Positions 1 to 7,373 of a DNA stretch of 34,363 nt are shown here, in pieces (position 1 is the stretch's first letter; every line of letters begins with the position of its first letter). Location: the NCBI RefSeq assembly GCF_000430445.1, contig NZ_KE387086.1, positions 16,708-51,070 of the forward strand, in the 5' to 3' direction. Below the pieces are notes generated by a model. That model saw nothing but the letters and a program-made list of their open reading frames with translations. It did no database searches and was not told the DNA's origin. Origin of the DNA: Saccharomonospora iraqiensis subsp. iraqiensis. GTDB lineage: Bacteria > Actinomycetota > Actinomycetes > Mycobacteriales > Pseudonocardiaceae. A program made the position numbers and the translations under genes.

Positions 1-2
1 CG

Positions 3-695
3 GTCGTCGCCGTCGGCGGCGACGGACTGGTCCGCGACGTCGCCGCGGGCGTGTACGGGACCGGGGCGGGCATGGCGATCGTCCCCGCCGGACGCGGCAA
101 CGACCTCGCCCGCGGGCTGGACCTGCCCACCGGCGCCGAGGACCTCGCCGCGATGCTCGTCCGCGGCGCCACCCGCACCGTCGACGTCCTCGACGCGGCG
201 GGTCACATCGTCCTCGGCAACGTCTACGTCGGCGTCGACTCCGTGGCCACCGAGGCGATCAACCGCAACCGGTGGCTGCCCGGACACCTCGTCTACCGGC
301 TCGCCCCGCTCGGCGTGATCCTGCGGTGGTCGGCGCCCGAGTTCACCCTGACCACCGACACAGGCACGACGACGGCACGGCGGCACCAGGTGGTCGTGGC
401 CAACTCCGGCCGGTACGGCCACGGGCTGCACATCGTGCCCTCCGCGCGGCTGGACAGCGGCACCCTGGAGGTACTCACCGTCGCCGACGCGCCCCGGCAC
501 CGGATCATCCGCTTCCTCGGCCAGGCGAGGACCGGGACGCACGTCCACTCGGACGCGGTCACGGTCCGCACGGCCACCGGGATCACCCTCGACGCCGACC
601 GCGCCGTCCCGGTCCACGCCGACGGCGACTACCTGTGCGAACTGCCGGTCACCATCCGCGTCCGGCCCGCCGCACTCGACCTCGTCGTCCCGTAG
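3..695 (+). CDS. Diacylglycerol kinase family lipid kinase, 5' end outside the window
   Basis: The reading frame is open from the first bases of the window, so the true start lies upstream. The first visible residues are VVAVGGDGLVRDVAAG, which contains the GGDG nucleotide-binding motif of the diacylglycerol/sphingosine kinase catalytic domain, followed by PAGRGNDLARGL, the family's P-x-G-x-x-N-D-x-A element. The rest matches the beta-sandwich C-terminal half and ends in DLVVP. Members phosphorylate lipid alcohols with ATP at the inner membrane face; the substrate cannot be told here. The last 94 bp are repeated almost exactly at 1393-1486, on the far side of the HigBA module, so this gene end seems to have been duplicated during acquisition of that module. 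Confidence 0.88.
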   Translation, partial: VVAVGGDGLVRDVAAGVYGTGAGMAIVPAGRGNDLARGLDLPTGAEDLAAMLVRGATRTVDVLDAAGHIVLGNVYVGVDSVATEAINRNRWLPGHLVYRLAPLGVILRWSAPEFTLTTDTGTTTARRHQVVVANSGRYGHGLHIVPSARLDSGTLEVLTVADAPRHRIIRFLGQARTGTHVHSDAVTVRTATGITLDADRAVPVHADGDYLCELPVTIRVRPAALDLVVP

Positions 696-699
696 TCCC
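606..699 (+). repeat. 94-bp direct repeat, left copy (3' end of lipid kinase gene)
   Basis: This segment, the last codons and stop of the lipid kinase gene, recurs at 1393-1486 with 91 of 94 positions identical by my alignment. The three differences change Ile to Val, Ala to Thr and Leu to Pro in the encoded C-terminus, so they look like divergence between homologues rather than silent drift. The two copies bracket exactly the HigBA cassette. Confidence 0.9.
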
Positions 700-708
700 G
701 TGGCGACA

Positions 709-732
709 CACACCGGGCCCCGGGGGCCTGTG
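709..732. terminator. Candidate hairpin between convergent kinase and higA
   Basis: CACA at 709-712 can pair with TGTG at 729-732, and GGCCC at 716-720 with GGGCC at 724-728, leaving a small bulge. It lies between two convergent stops (695 and 739), where a bidirectional terminator is expected. No U-tract is present, as is common in actinomycetes. The pairing is imperfect. Confidence 0.35.
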
Positions 733-738
733 GGCTTG

Positions 739-1044
739 TCAGCTCACGGCCGCGAAGGGATCGATGGAGTCCAGGGTGGCGCCGATCCGGTCCTTGGTGA
801 CCTCACGATCGTAATCCTCCTGGAGCCCGGTCCAGAAGGCCTCGGACATGCCGAGGAAACGGGACAGTCGGAGACCTGTGTCGGCCGTGATGCGGCGCTG
901 ACCGTGCGTGATCGCGCTGATCCGGGTCTGCGGGACGCCGATGGCCTTGGCGAGCTGGTAGTCGGTGATATCCATCGGTTCGAGGAATTCCTCGCGCAGG
1001 ATGACGCCGGGGTGGGTCGGCGCCATCACCTTGTCCTCACTCAT
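739..1044 (-). CDS. higA: HigA-type XRE-family antitoxin
   Basis: A 101-aa protein beginning MSEDKVMAPTHPGVILREE. The HPGVILREEF start followed by a helix-turn-helix (YQLAKAIGVPQTRISAI, about residues 30-46) is the hallmark of HigA antitoxins, which bind and neutralise HigB and repress their own promoter. The ATG at 1044-1042 is chosen because an AGGAGG ribosome site lies 5-10 nt upstream; a longer open frame upstream merely overlaps the toxin gene. It lies 13 bp after the toxin stop, in the toxin-first order typical of higBA loci. The module is bracketed by the 94-bp repeats. Family assignment is secure; operator binding is inferred from a palindrome next to the promoter. Confidence 0.9.
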   Translation of the reverse strand: MSEDKVMAPTHPGVILREEFLEPMDITDYQLAKAIGVPQTRISAITHGQRRITADTGLRLSRFLGMSEAFWTGLQEDYDREVTKDRIGATLDSIDPFAAVS

Positions 1045-1057
1045 GGCGTTCCTCCTA

Positions 1058-1336
1058 CTAGTGGTAGTCGGTGATCTCGACCTGTTCCGGACCTGCACCA
1101 GTCCAGCGAAAGCAGATGCGCCATTGGCGGTTGATCCGGATGCTGTACTGGCCCGCCCGATCACCGCGGAGTCGCTCGAGTCGGTTGCCGGGCGGCACGC
1201 GCAGATCGTCAAGCGACGCCGCACGGTTGAGCATCGCGAGCTTGTTCCACGCGAGCCGCTGTGTATCGGGATGAAGTCTGGTGCGGCGTCGTTCCCAGAC
1301 CTGGAGCGTGTGCTTGTCCGCGAACGACTGGATCAC
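1058..1336 (-). CDS. higB: HigB-type (RelE-fold) mRNA-interferase toxin
   Basis: A 92-aa protein starting at GTG. It has the family signature: an N-terminal FADKHT segment, the central RLAWNKLAMLNRAASLDDLR region, then RLERLRGDRAGQYSIRIN and QWRICFRW, ending VEITDYH. HigB enzymes cleave ribosome-bound mRNA. Length and order (toxin before antitoxin, 13-bp gap) fit the family. There is no Shine-Dalgarno sequence before the GTG; instead a -10-like hexamer ends 6 nt before it, so the mRNA is probably leaderless. Key basic residues such as the arginines of the ERLRGDR and INRQWR segments are present, so the toxin looks intact. Confidence 0.9.
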   Translation of the reverse strand: MIQSFADKHTLQVWERRRTRLHPDTQRLAWNKLAMLNRAASLDDLRVPPGNRLERLRGDRAGQYSIRINRQWRICFRWTGAGPEQVEITDYH

Positions 1337-1342
1337 AACCTG

Positions 1343-1371
1343 ATGCTACCGGATCACGTTAGTAACGGCAA
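1343..1371 (-). promoter_or_regulatory. Promoter of higBA (TTGCCG - 17 bp - TAGCAT)
   Basis: On the minus strand TTGCCG (1371-1366) is followed after exactly 17 bp by TAGCAT (1348-1343). Six nucleotides later comes the GTG of higB (1336). This fits a sigma-70-type promoter with transcription starting at or next to the start codon. Seen in sequence; the start point is inferred. Confidence 0.65.
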
Positions 1372-1372
1372 A

Positions 1373-1390
1373 CGGCAGCAATCGCTGCCG
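1373..1390. promoter_or_regulatory. Candidate HigA operator, 7-bp perfect inverted repeat
   Basis: CGGCAGC-AATC-GCTGCCG is a perfect palindrome with a 4-bp spacer, lying 1 bp beyond the -35 hexamer of the higBA promoter. Its position suits autorepression by the HigA or HigBA complex. It ends 2 bp before the right copy of the 94-bp repeat, so it also marks the edge of the cassette. Confidence 0.55.
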
Positions 1391-1392
1391 CA

Positions 1393-1486
1393 GTCCCGGT
1401 CCACGCCGACGGCGACTACCTGTGCGAACTGCCGGTCACCGTCCGCGTCCGGCCCACCGCACCCGACCTCGTCGTCCCGTAGTCCC
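1393..1486 (+). repeat. 94-bp direct repeat, right copy (displaced kinase gene end)
   Basis: A second copy of the lipid kinase 3' end including its stop codon (TAG at 1480-1482), with three substitutions relative to 606-699. It has no gene body in front of it, so it is a gene-end relic. It was left behind, or brought in, when the HigBA cassette was placed next to the kinase gene. Confidence 0.9.
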
Positions 1487-1512
1487 CGGTGCCGTCCCGG
1501 CCGGCGAATCCG

Positions 1513-2445
1513 TCACCCGCGTTCGTCGGCGACCGCTGCGCGCACCGCCGGAGCGATCTCCTCGGCGAAGAGACGGATCTGGGCGAGGTCGTCACCCTCC
1601 GTTCCGAGCACGAAACTGTCCATCCCGTACTCCAGCACGAGTTCGGTGATCTGGTCGATCCACTGGTCGGTGGGCCCGCGGAGGAATCCCCGGGAGGGTC
1701 CGTCCGTGACGGTGCCGAACACGTTGTAGACGCGTGCGATCTCAGCCGGGTCGCGACCGGACCGTTGTGCGGTCGCGTCGATGCGGGCATGTTTGGCGGG
1801 AAGATCGTGCGGTGGGACGTAGCTCGAAGTGGGCACCCACCCGCAGGCGGAGCGCCCGACCTCAGCCAGCAGCCTCGGGCCGGACACACCCAGCCACAGA
1901 CCGATCCGGTGCGCGGGCACAGGACCGGGCCGCACACCGTCCACCGGATAGTACGTGCCGTCGATCCGGACGGACGGCACATCCGACCACAGAGCCCGGA
2001 TGACGGCGACAGCCTCGATCAACGCGTCGGCGGCCTCAGCCGGGCTCCGCACCGGCCCACCCATGGCACGGATGGGCTTCGTGAACGCACCGGCACCGAG
2101 GCCGAGTTCCGCGCGCCCACCGGAGAGCAGGTCCAGGCCGGCCACGGTTTTGGCGAGCACGGCCGGGGGCCGCAGGGGGAGATTGGCGACGTCCGGGAAG
2201 ACGTGGACCCGCTCCGTCCGGGCCAGGACGGTGGCCATGAGGGCGAAGGCATCCAGGAACCCCGGTTGATACGGGTGGTCCTGGATGCCGATCAGGTCGA
2301 GCCCGTGCCGGTCGGCGGTCGTCGCCACGGTCAGGACATGCTCCACCGCCCCGGCATCCGGAGTGAGGAACACACCGAACCGCAACGGTCTCCCGTAATC
2401 ACCCACAGGGTGGCCATCCGCCGCCGGTGTCATCGATTTCTTCAC
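1513..2445 (-). CDS. LLM-class flavin-dependent oxidoreductase
   Basis: A 310-aa luciferase-like (bacterial luciferase/F420-dependent) TIM-barrel protein. The early strand RFGVFLTPDAG, the HGLDLIGIQDHPY segment, ALMATVLARTERVHVFPDVANLPLRPPAVLAKTVA and LDLLSGGRAELGLGAG are the standard landmarks. Such enzymes use reduced FMN or F420 to oxidise or reduce small molecules; the substrate is not predictable. I take the GTG at 2445 because GGAG lies 7 nt upstream; ATG at 2433 is the alternative. It follows the YceI gene on the same strand by 20 bp and may share its transcript (yceI 3023-2466, then 2445-1513). Confidence 0.88.
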   Translation of the reverse strand: MKKSMTPAADGHPVGDYGRPLRFGVFLTPDAGAVEHVLTVATTADRHGLDLIGIQDHPYQPGFLDAFALMATVLARTERVHVFPDVANLPLRPPAVLAKTVAGLDLLSGGRAELGLGAGAFTKPIRAMGGPVRSPAEAADALIEAVAVIRALWSDVPSVRIDGTYYPVDGVRPGPVPAHRIGLWLGVSGPRLLAEVGRSACGWVPTSSYVPPHDLPAKHARIDATAQRSGRDPAEIARVYNVFGTVTDGPSRGFLRGPTDQWIDQITELVLEYGMDSFVLGTEGDDLAQIRLFAEEIAPAVRAAVADERG

Positions 2446-2465
2446 CGCTCAGCTCCGCGACCGCG

Positions 2466-3023
2466 TCAGCTCTGCTTGATGGCGGAGACCTCGAACTCGA
2501 GCACGACCTTGTCGCCGACGAGCACACCGCCGGTTTCCAGCGGGGCGTTCCACCGCACCCCGAAGTCCTGGCGGTTGATCGTGGTCGAGCCCTCGAAGCC
2601 GATCCGGCTGTTGCCGAACGGGTCGACGGCCTGCCCCTCGAAGGTGAACGGGATGGTCACCCGCTGGGTCACACCCCGGACGGTGAGGTCACCGGTGACG
2701 TCGAAGGTGTCCTCGCCCGTCCGGGCGATGTCGGTGGACCGGAACGTGATTTCCGGATAGTCCTCCATCGCCAGGAAGTCGTTGCTGCGCAGGTGGCCGT
2801 CCCGGTCGGCGTTGCGGGTGTCGATGCTCGCGGCCCGGATGGTGAGTTCGGCGGACGAGTCGGCGGGGTTCTCGCCGTCCACGTGGACGGTGCCCTCGAA
2901 CTCGGTGAACGAGCCCCGCACCTTGGTGATCATCGCGTGCCGGGCGACGAACCCGATGCGGGTGTGCTCGGGATCGATCGTGTAGTCGCCGGTCAACTGC
3001 GCCTGGTCGGACGAACTGGTCAT
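2466..3023 (-). CDS. YceI family protein
   Basis: A 185-aa protein with the YceI lipocalin-like beta-barrel pattern: GDYTIDPEHTRIGFVARH at the N-terminus, FTEFEGTVHVDGENPADSSA, then LRSNDFLAMEDYPEITFRS, LTVRGVTQRVTIPF and the ending INRQDFGVRWNAPL. The family binds isoprenoid-like lipids and is linked to alkaline or oxidative stress. The ATG at 3023 is preceded by a good GGAGGTG site; in-frame codons further upstream are rejected. No signal peptide is visible, so this version should be cytoplasmic, as is usual in actinomycetes. The luciferase-like gene follows directly. Confidence 0.92.
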   Translation of the reverse strand: MTSSSDQAQLTGDYTIDPEHTRIGFVARHAMITKVRGSFTEFEGTVHVDGENPADSSAELTIRAASIDTRNADRDGHLRSNDFLAMEDYPEITFRSTDIARTGEDTFDVTGDLTVRGVTQRVTIPFTFEGQAVDPFGNSRIGFEGSTTINRQDFGVRWNAPLETGGVLVGDKVVLEFEVSAIKQS

Positions 3024-3260
3024 GCGGCACCTCCGGGCTGTGGATGCTCCTGCCGGTGGGGACCTGTGCGGCTTCCTCCCACGACACCAGGATGCCCGAG
3101 CCCGGTCCGATCCGCCGAGGGCCACGATCGACGGACAGGTGCCTCCGGAACGGTCCCCGGGGCCGGTTCCCCGGATCGTCCCGGCCGATTTCCGCCAGCG
3201 CCGGGACGAGCGCACGTCGGATGATCACCGCATGATCCACCCGATCGTCGGTCGACCCGC

Positions 3261-3890
3261 ATGAGCGCGGACATGCTCCCCGCACTGCTGGTGTTCCTGT
3301 TCCCCCTCGCCTACAGCCCCGGTCCGGGGAACACGTTCTTCGCCGCGATCGGCGCCGCCAGGGGGCCCCGGGCCGCGGTCCCGGCGCTCGTGGGCTACCA
3401 CGTCGCCACGTTCCTGGTCACCCTGCTGATCGGACTGGGCCTGGGAGCGACGCTTCTCGAACACCCCGTTCTCCCGACGGTGCTCAGCGCCGCCGGCAGC
3501 GTCTACGTCCTCTGGCTGGCATTCGGTTTCCTGAAGACCGCACGCGACAACACGGATCCGGGCACTCACCCGACGTCGGACGGGAAACCCGGCATCGGGT
3601 TCCGGGCCGGGGCGGTCGTGCTGCTGCTGAACCCGAAGGCGTACTCGATCATCGCCGTGATGTTCGGCCAGGCGCTGTATCCCCCGGAGAACGACGGCGC
3701 ACTGCCGATCCTGCTCGTCACCCTGGTGTTCACGGCGAACAACCTCGTCGCCTTCCTCGTCTGGACGTTCGGCGGCCGCACGCTCACCGCGCTGTTCCGG
3801 AGCCCGCGGTCGCGCCGGCTGATCGACCGGCTGTTCGCCGGGACGCTGGTCGGCGTCGCGATCTGGATGGCGCTCCCGCTGCTCGACTGA
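3261..3890 (+). CDS. LysE/RhtB-family amino-acid exporter
   Basis: A 209-aa membrane protein with about six hydrophobic segments. The N-terminal SPGPGNTFFAAIGAARG motif is diagnostic of LysE/RhtB translocators, which export amino acids or related metabolites by proton-driven efflux. LLLNPKAYSIIAVMFGQ is the second conserved loop (NPK). Length is normal for the family and it looks intact. It is divergent from yceI across a 237-bp spacer in which I see no gene. The cargo cannot be predicted. Confidence 0.9.
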   Translation: MSADMLPALLVFLFPLAYSPGPGNTFFAAIGAARGPRAAVPALVGYHVATFLVTLLIGLGLGATLLEHPVLPTVLSAAGSVYVLWLAFGFLKTARDNTDPGTHPTSDGKPGIGFRAGAVVLLLNPKAYSIIAVMFGQALYPPENDGALPILLVTLVFTANNLVAFLVWTFGGRTLTALFRSPRSRRLIDRLFAGTLVGVAIWMALPLLD

Positions 3891-3900
3891 CATCCACCTC

Positions 3901-3919
3901 GTGCATCCGTGCCATGCAC
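3901..3919. promoter_or_regulatory. Perfect inverted repeat GTGCAT-N7-ATGCAC
   Basis: A 6-bp perfect inverted repeat with a 7-bp spacer lies 10 bp after the exporter stop and about 175 bp before the P450 start. It could be a regulator site for the P450 gene or a weak terminator for the exporter. Seen in sequence; the function is a guess. Confidence 0.3.
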
Positions 3920-4093
3920 AGTATTCACTTGTGTCATGGCCCGGGGGGCCGTTGAATGTGGCCAGCGGTGCACGGCGTGCCGACACGGTCCGGCCACGGA
4001 TTCCGCCCCGCGCCGCGCCCGCCACCCGATCAGCGTTCCGCGACGGTGCGACGCGGCACCGTCGCGAGCCCGACCAGCATGTGAGGTGCCCCG

Positions 4094-5272
4094 ATGGCTG
4101 TGGACACACGGGCCTCGTCCGATCTCGACCTGTTCGCCGACGAGGTCCTGCGGGACCCGTACCCGTACTTCGCGGACCTGCGGGACCAGAGCCCGGTCGT
4201 CCGGCTCGACACGGTCGGGGTGTACGCCGTGACCCGGTACGAGGCGATCCGGGAGGTGCTGGCCGACTGGGAGAGCTTCTCCTCGGACACCGTCGCCTTC
4301 AACGACCGGATGAACGAGGTCCTCGTCGGCACCACCCTGACCACCGACCCGCCGGACCACCAGAAGTTGCGTGCGGTCCTCACCGAGAACCTCGCGCCCC
4401 GCGCGCTGCGCACACTCAAGGGGGACATCGAGGGCAAGGCCGACACCATGGTCGCCGACCTCGTCGCACGCGGGTCGTTCGACGCGATGGACGACCTCGC
4501 CCGGGCACTGCCGCTCGCGGTGGTCGCGGACCTCATCGGTGTTCAGGGCACCGCCCGGGAGAATATCCTCCGGTGGGGCGCGGCGGCGTTCGACTGCCTC
4601 GGCCCGGACAACGCACGCACCCGGGCGGCCTTCCCGCCGGCCGGTGAGCTCTTCGAGTGGGCACACACCGCCCGCGCGGAGGACCTGACCGAAGGCAGCA
4701 TGGGCCGGGCCATCTTCGAGGCGGCCGACCGCGGCGAGATCCCGTACGAGAACTGCGGCATGATCATCCACCAGTACATCGCCGCCGGGATGGACACCAC
4801 CATCGCCGCGATCGGCAACGCCGTCCGGCTGTTCGCCGAGCACCCGGACCAGTTCGACCTGATCCGCGACGACCCGGGCCTGATCCCCGCCGCGTTGAAC
4901 GAGGTGCTGCGGTACGAGGCGCCGATCCACGCCTTCGGCCGGCGGGCCACCCGGGACGTCGAGATCGCGGGAACACCCGTGCCCGCCGGATCCCAGGTCG
5001 CGGTGCTGTTCGGCGCGGGCAACCGGGACCCGCGCCACTACGAGGACCCGGACACCTTCTCCGTCCGGCGCAACCCGGTCGACCACCTCTCGTTCGGCTA
5101 CGGCGTGCACAGCTGCGCCGGACAGGGCCTCGCCCGGCTGGAGGCGTCCGCCGTCCTCGGTGCGCTCGCCCGGCACGTCCGGCGGTACACGATCGGCGAG
5201 CCGGTGCGCCTGCTGGGCAACATGACCCGCAGCCTCGACCGGCTGCCCGTGGTCGGCGTCGAGCCCGCCTGA
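4094..5272 (+). CDS. Cytochrome P450
   Basis: A 392-aa soluble bacterial P450. The I-helix oxygen-activation motif AGMDTT is at 231-236, the K-helix ExxR is E270-R273 (EVLRYEAP), and the haem loop FGYGVHSCAGQGLARLE places the axial cysteine at 341. All the elements needed for a functional monooxygenase are present. Such class I enzymes take electrons from a ferredoxin and a reductase; both occur 1-2.3 kb downstream on the opposite strand. The start at ATG 4094 fits N-terminal family length, with GAGGTG a few nt upstream. The substrate is unknown; the CAGQGLARLE haem-loop ending resembles some aromatic-acid P450s, which is only a hint. Confidence 0.95.
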   Translation: MAVDTRASSDLDLFADEVLRDPYPYFADLRDQSPVVRLDTVGVYAVTRYEAIREVLADWESFSSDTVAFNDRMNEVLVGTTLTTDPPDHQKLRAVLTENLAPRALRTLKGDIEGKADTMVADLVARGSFDAMDDLARALPLAVVADLIGVQGTARENILRWGAAAFDCLGPDNARTRAAFPPAGELFEWAHTARAEDLTEGSMGRAIFEAADRGEIPYENCGMIIHQYIAAGMDTTIAAIGNAVRLFAEHPDQFDLIRDDPGLIPAALNEVLRYEAPIHAFGRRATRDVEIAGTPVPAGSQVAVLFGAGNRDPRHYEDPDTFSVRRNPVDHLSFGYGVHSCAGQGLARLEASAVLGALARHVRRYTIGEPVRLLGNMTRSLDRLPVVGVEPA

Positions 5273-5288
5273 GACTTGTCGCGCCGAC

Positions 5289-5330
5289 GGCCGCGGTGCC
5301 GCTCCGGTTCCGACCGGCGGCACCGCGGCC
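5289..5330. terminator. Strong hairpin after the P450 gene
   Basis: GGCCGCGGTGCCG (5289-5301) pairs perfectly with CGGCACCGCGGCC (5318-5330), a 13-bp stem. The 16-nt loop itself holds a CCGG/CCGG mini-stem. It starts 16 nt after the P450 stop and separates that gene from vapBC. There is no U-tract. Confidence 0.8.
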
Positions 5331-5489
5331 GGTCGCACTCTTGGCAAGGGCTCGTCGGTACTGGCCCACCCAGGCGATTAACATGGGAGGTTCCATCGGC
5401 GTCACACACCGCGATCGGAGAGCCACCGGAGGCGAGACCGGCGCAGACCGACGGGAACATGATATCCTCTGCTATCGGAGGTGGCTCCC

Positions 5490-5699
5490 TTGACTGACGT
5501 ACTTATCCGCAACGTACCTGATGACGAGTTGCAATACATTGACGAACGCGCTGCCGCTCTCGGCCTCTCTCGCGGGGAATATCTGCGTCGGCAGATCGCC
5601 AAGGACGCCGTCCGTGGGTCTGGTGTGGTGACGCCCGATCAATTCGCCAAGTTCACCGACCTAGCGGACGAAGATCTGATGCGTGGAGCCTGGTCGTGA
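5490..5699 (+). CDS. vapB: VapB-type antitoxin (ribbon-helix-helix)
   Basis: A protein of about 69 aa: an N-terminal ribbon-helix-helix DNA-binding segment (TDVLIRNVPDDELQYIDERA, then LGLSRGEYLRRQIAKDA) and an acidic C-terminal tail (FTDLADEDLMRGAWS) of the kind that wraps around the toxin. I choose the TTG at 5490 because GGAGGTG at 5477-5483 is ideally spaced for it; the GTG at 5481 overlaps that ribosome site. The stop overlaps the toxin start as GTGA, so the two are translationally coupled. A TATCCT hexamer at 5463-5468 may be the -10. Antitoxin of a type II pair; it is likely to repress its own promoter. Confidence 0.85.
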   Translation: MTDVLIRNVPDDELQYIDERAAALGLSRGEYLRRQIAKDAVRGSGVVTPDQFAKFTDLADEDLMRGAWS

Positions 5700-6112
5700 T
5701 CGAGACGGCATGGCTGATCGACAAGTCAGCACTCGCGCGCCTCGGCGCGAGCCCGGATGCGGATTTGTGGTCCCGGCGTATCGAACGCGGACTGGTACAG
5801 GTCGCGACCCCGACGATCCTTGAGATCGGGTACTCGGCACAGGGCGTTACCGACTGGACTAATCGTGTTGAGATGCCGCCTGTTGCGCTCATGCCTCTCG
5901 CGAGCATTACACCCGCCGCAGAGCGGCGCGCTGTCGAAGTACAAAAGCGGCTGGCACACGCGGGGCACCATCGGGCTCCCTCTGTACCGGACATCCTCAT
6001 AGCCGCGATCGCCGAACTGGATCGCCTTGCCGTTCTCCATGTCGACAAGGATTTCGAAGTCATCGCTGACGTGACTGGGCAGGAAACGCACCGCCTCCAA
6101 ACGTCCGATTGA
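5696..6112 (+). CDS. vapC: VapC-type PIN-domain ribonuclease toxin
   Basis: A 138-aa PIN-domain protein. The acidic metal-binding residues are visible: D9 in WLIDKSALARL, E43 in ILEIGYSAQG, D99 in VPDILIAAIAEL and D117 in VLHVDKDFEVIA. This is the complete Mg2+-dependent RNase site, so the toxin appears intact. VapC enzymes cleave tRNA or rRNA. GTG at 5696 overlaps the vapB stop (GTGA). The module lies between the convergent P450 and ferredoxin-reductase genes and is bounded on both sides by hairpins. Confidence 0.92.
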   Translation: MIETAWLIDKSALARLGASPDADLWSRRIERGLVQVATPTILEIGYSAQGVTDWTNRVEMPPVALMPLASITPAAERRAVEVQKRLAHAGHHRAPSVPDILIAAIAELDRLAVLHVDKDFEVIADVTGQETHRLQTSD

Positions 6113-6174
6113 CGCCCGAGAGATTACACCGCGACCTCGTCGAACCACTCAGCAACGGCTTCAACGTAGCTTTG

Positions 6175-6191
6175 CCCCGGCTAAGCCGGGG
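6175..6191. terminator. Bidirectional hairpin between vapC and the reductase gene
   Basis: CCCCGGCT-A-AGCCGGGG is a perfect palindrome. It folds as a 6-bp CCCCGG/CCGGGG stem with a CTAAG loop, preceded by TTT on the plus strand. It abuts the stop codon of the minus-strand reductase gene (6192-6194), so it probably ends both transcripts. Confidence 0.7.
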
Positions 6192-7373
6192 TCAGATGCC
6201 GTCCCCGAGGGTGGCGCGGCTCAGTCGGCGCAGTTTCGGCACCGGGTACCGGTAGTTGAGCGCGACCGCGGTGCCCGCACCGTCGTCGCGGGGCCAGCGC
6301 AGCAGCGCCCTGCCGGTCGCGGGATCGCCGTCGACGACCTCCGGGACGCCCGGCGCGGGCAGGGTGCCGCAGGCCTTCAGGCTCAGGCCGAACTGTTCGG
6401 TCCAGAAGTACGGGTGGAAGTCGACCTCGGCGGCGGCGTCGCCGTGTACGAGCGCGGCGGCCGCGCCCCTGCTCCGCTCGACGGCGCTGGTCCACAGTGG
6501 AACGCGCCGGATGCCGTGCCGGGTGGGGAACGCCGCGACGTCGCCCGCGGCGACGATGTCCGGGCGGAGGCGCCCGCGCGTGTCGACCCGCAGCTCGCCG
6601 TCGGTGAGCAGCCCGCTGGTGGCCAACCACCCGACGTTCGGGACGTCGCCCACCGCGGAGATCACCAGCTCCGCTTCGAGGTGCGCGCCGTCGTCCAGGA
6701 CGACGACCGGGTGTCCGCCCGAGCTCGCCACCCCGGCCGACCGGGCGTACGCGAGGCGGAGCCCGTGCTCGCGTGCGGCGGAGGTGAACAGGTCGGACAG
6801 GTACGGCCCCAGTTGGTCGGCCAGCGGACGGCCGCGCGAGACCAGGGTGACCTCGCAGCCGGCGGCGAGGCAGCCGGAGGCGATCTCCGTGCCGAGCGGG
6901 CCGTCCCCGACCACGGCGACCGACGGTCTGCCCGCCAGCCTGCGCCGCAGCGCGACCGCGTCGTCCAGCTCGCGCAGTGTCACCTCGTCGACGGCACCCT
7001 CGGCCTGCCCGTCGCCGTCCCCGGCAGCGAGCCGTCGCGCCCGCGAGCCCGAGGCGATGACGAGTCCGTCGTAGGGCAGGTCGGTCCCGTCGTCGAGGAA
7101 GACGCGTCTGCGCTCGACGTCGAGGTGCCTCGCCCGGGTCCCGAACAGCTCCGTCGCGCCGTGCGTCGGGTCGGGCAGCCGGTGCGCGGTCAGCTCGCCG
7201 CCGTCGACCAGCGCGGCCTTCGACAACGCGGGGCGGCTGTACGGGGGGTGGTGTTCGGCGCCGACGACGGTGATCTCCCCGTCGAATCCGGAGTCGCGCA
7301 GGGAGTCGCACGCGGTGCGCCCCGCGATCCCGTTGCCGACCACGACCACCCGGTCCATCCGGGACACCGTCAT
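6192..7373 (-). CDS. FAD-dependent ferredoxin reductase
   Basis: A 393-aa protein of the ferredoxin/rubredoxin-NAD(P) reductase type. It has an FAD-binding GxGxxG (VVVGNGIAGRTACDSL), the family marker PPYSRPALSK, a second NAD(P)-binding Rossmann motif (VAVVGDGPLGTEIASGC) and the late FAD motif VAAGDVAAFP. It should pass electrons from NAD(P)H to the ferredoxin encoded just upstream. The ATG at 7373 overlaps the ferredoxin stop as ATGA, which decides the start; ATG 7358 is an alternative. Together with the ferredoxin and the P450 it would form a three-component class I system; the partnership is inferred from location. Confidence 0.92.
   Translation of the reverse strand: MTVSRMDRVVVVGNGIAGRTACDSLRDSGFDGEITVVGAEHHPPYSRPALSKAALVDGGELTAHRLPDPTHGATELFGTRARHLDVERRRVFLDDGTDLPYDGLVIASGSRARRLAAGDGDGQAEGAVDEVTLRELDDAVALRRRLAGRPSVAVVGDGPLGTEIASGCLAAGCEVTLVSRGRPLADQLGPYLSDLFTSAAREHGLRLAYARSAGVASSGGHPVVVLDDGAHLEAELVISAVGDVPNVGWLATSGLLTDGELRVDTRGRLRPDIVAAGDVAAFPTRHGIRRVPLWTSAVERSRGAAAALVHGDAAAEVDFHPYFWTEQFGLSLKACGTLPAPGVPEVVDGDPATGRALLRWPRDDGAGTAVALNYRYPVPKLRRLSRATLGDGI

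Noticed and set aside
3566-5347. A 593-codon minus-strand frame opposite the exporter and P450
   Set aside because: It is the mirror of two clear plus-strand genes and shows no family motifs.
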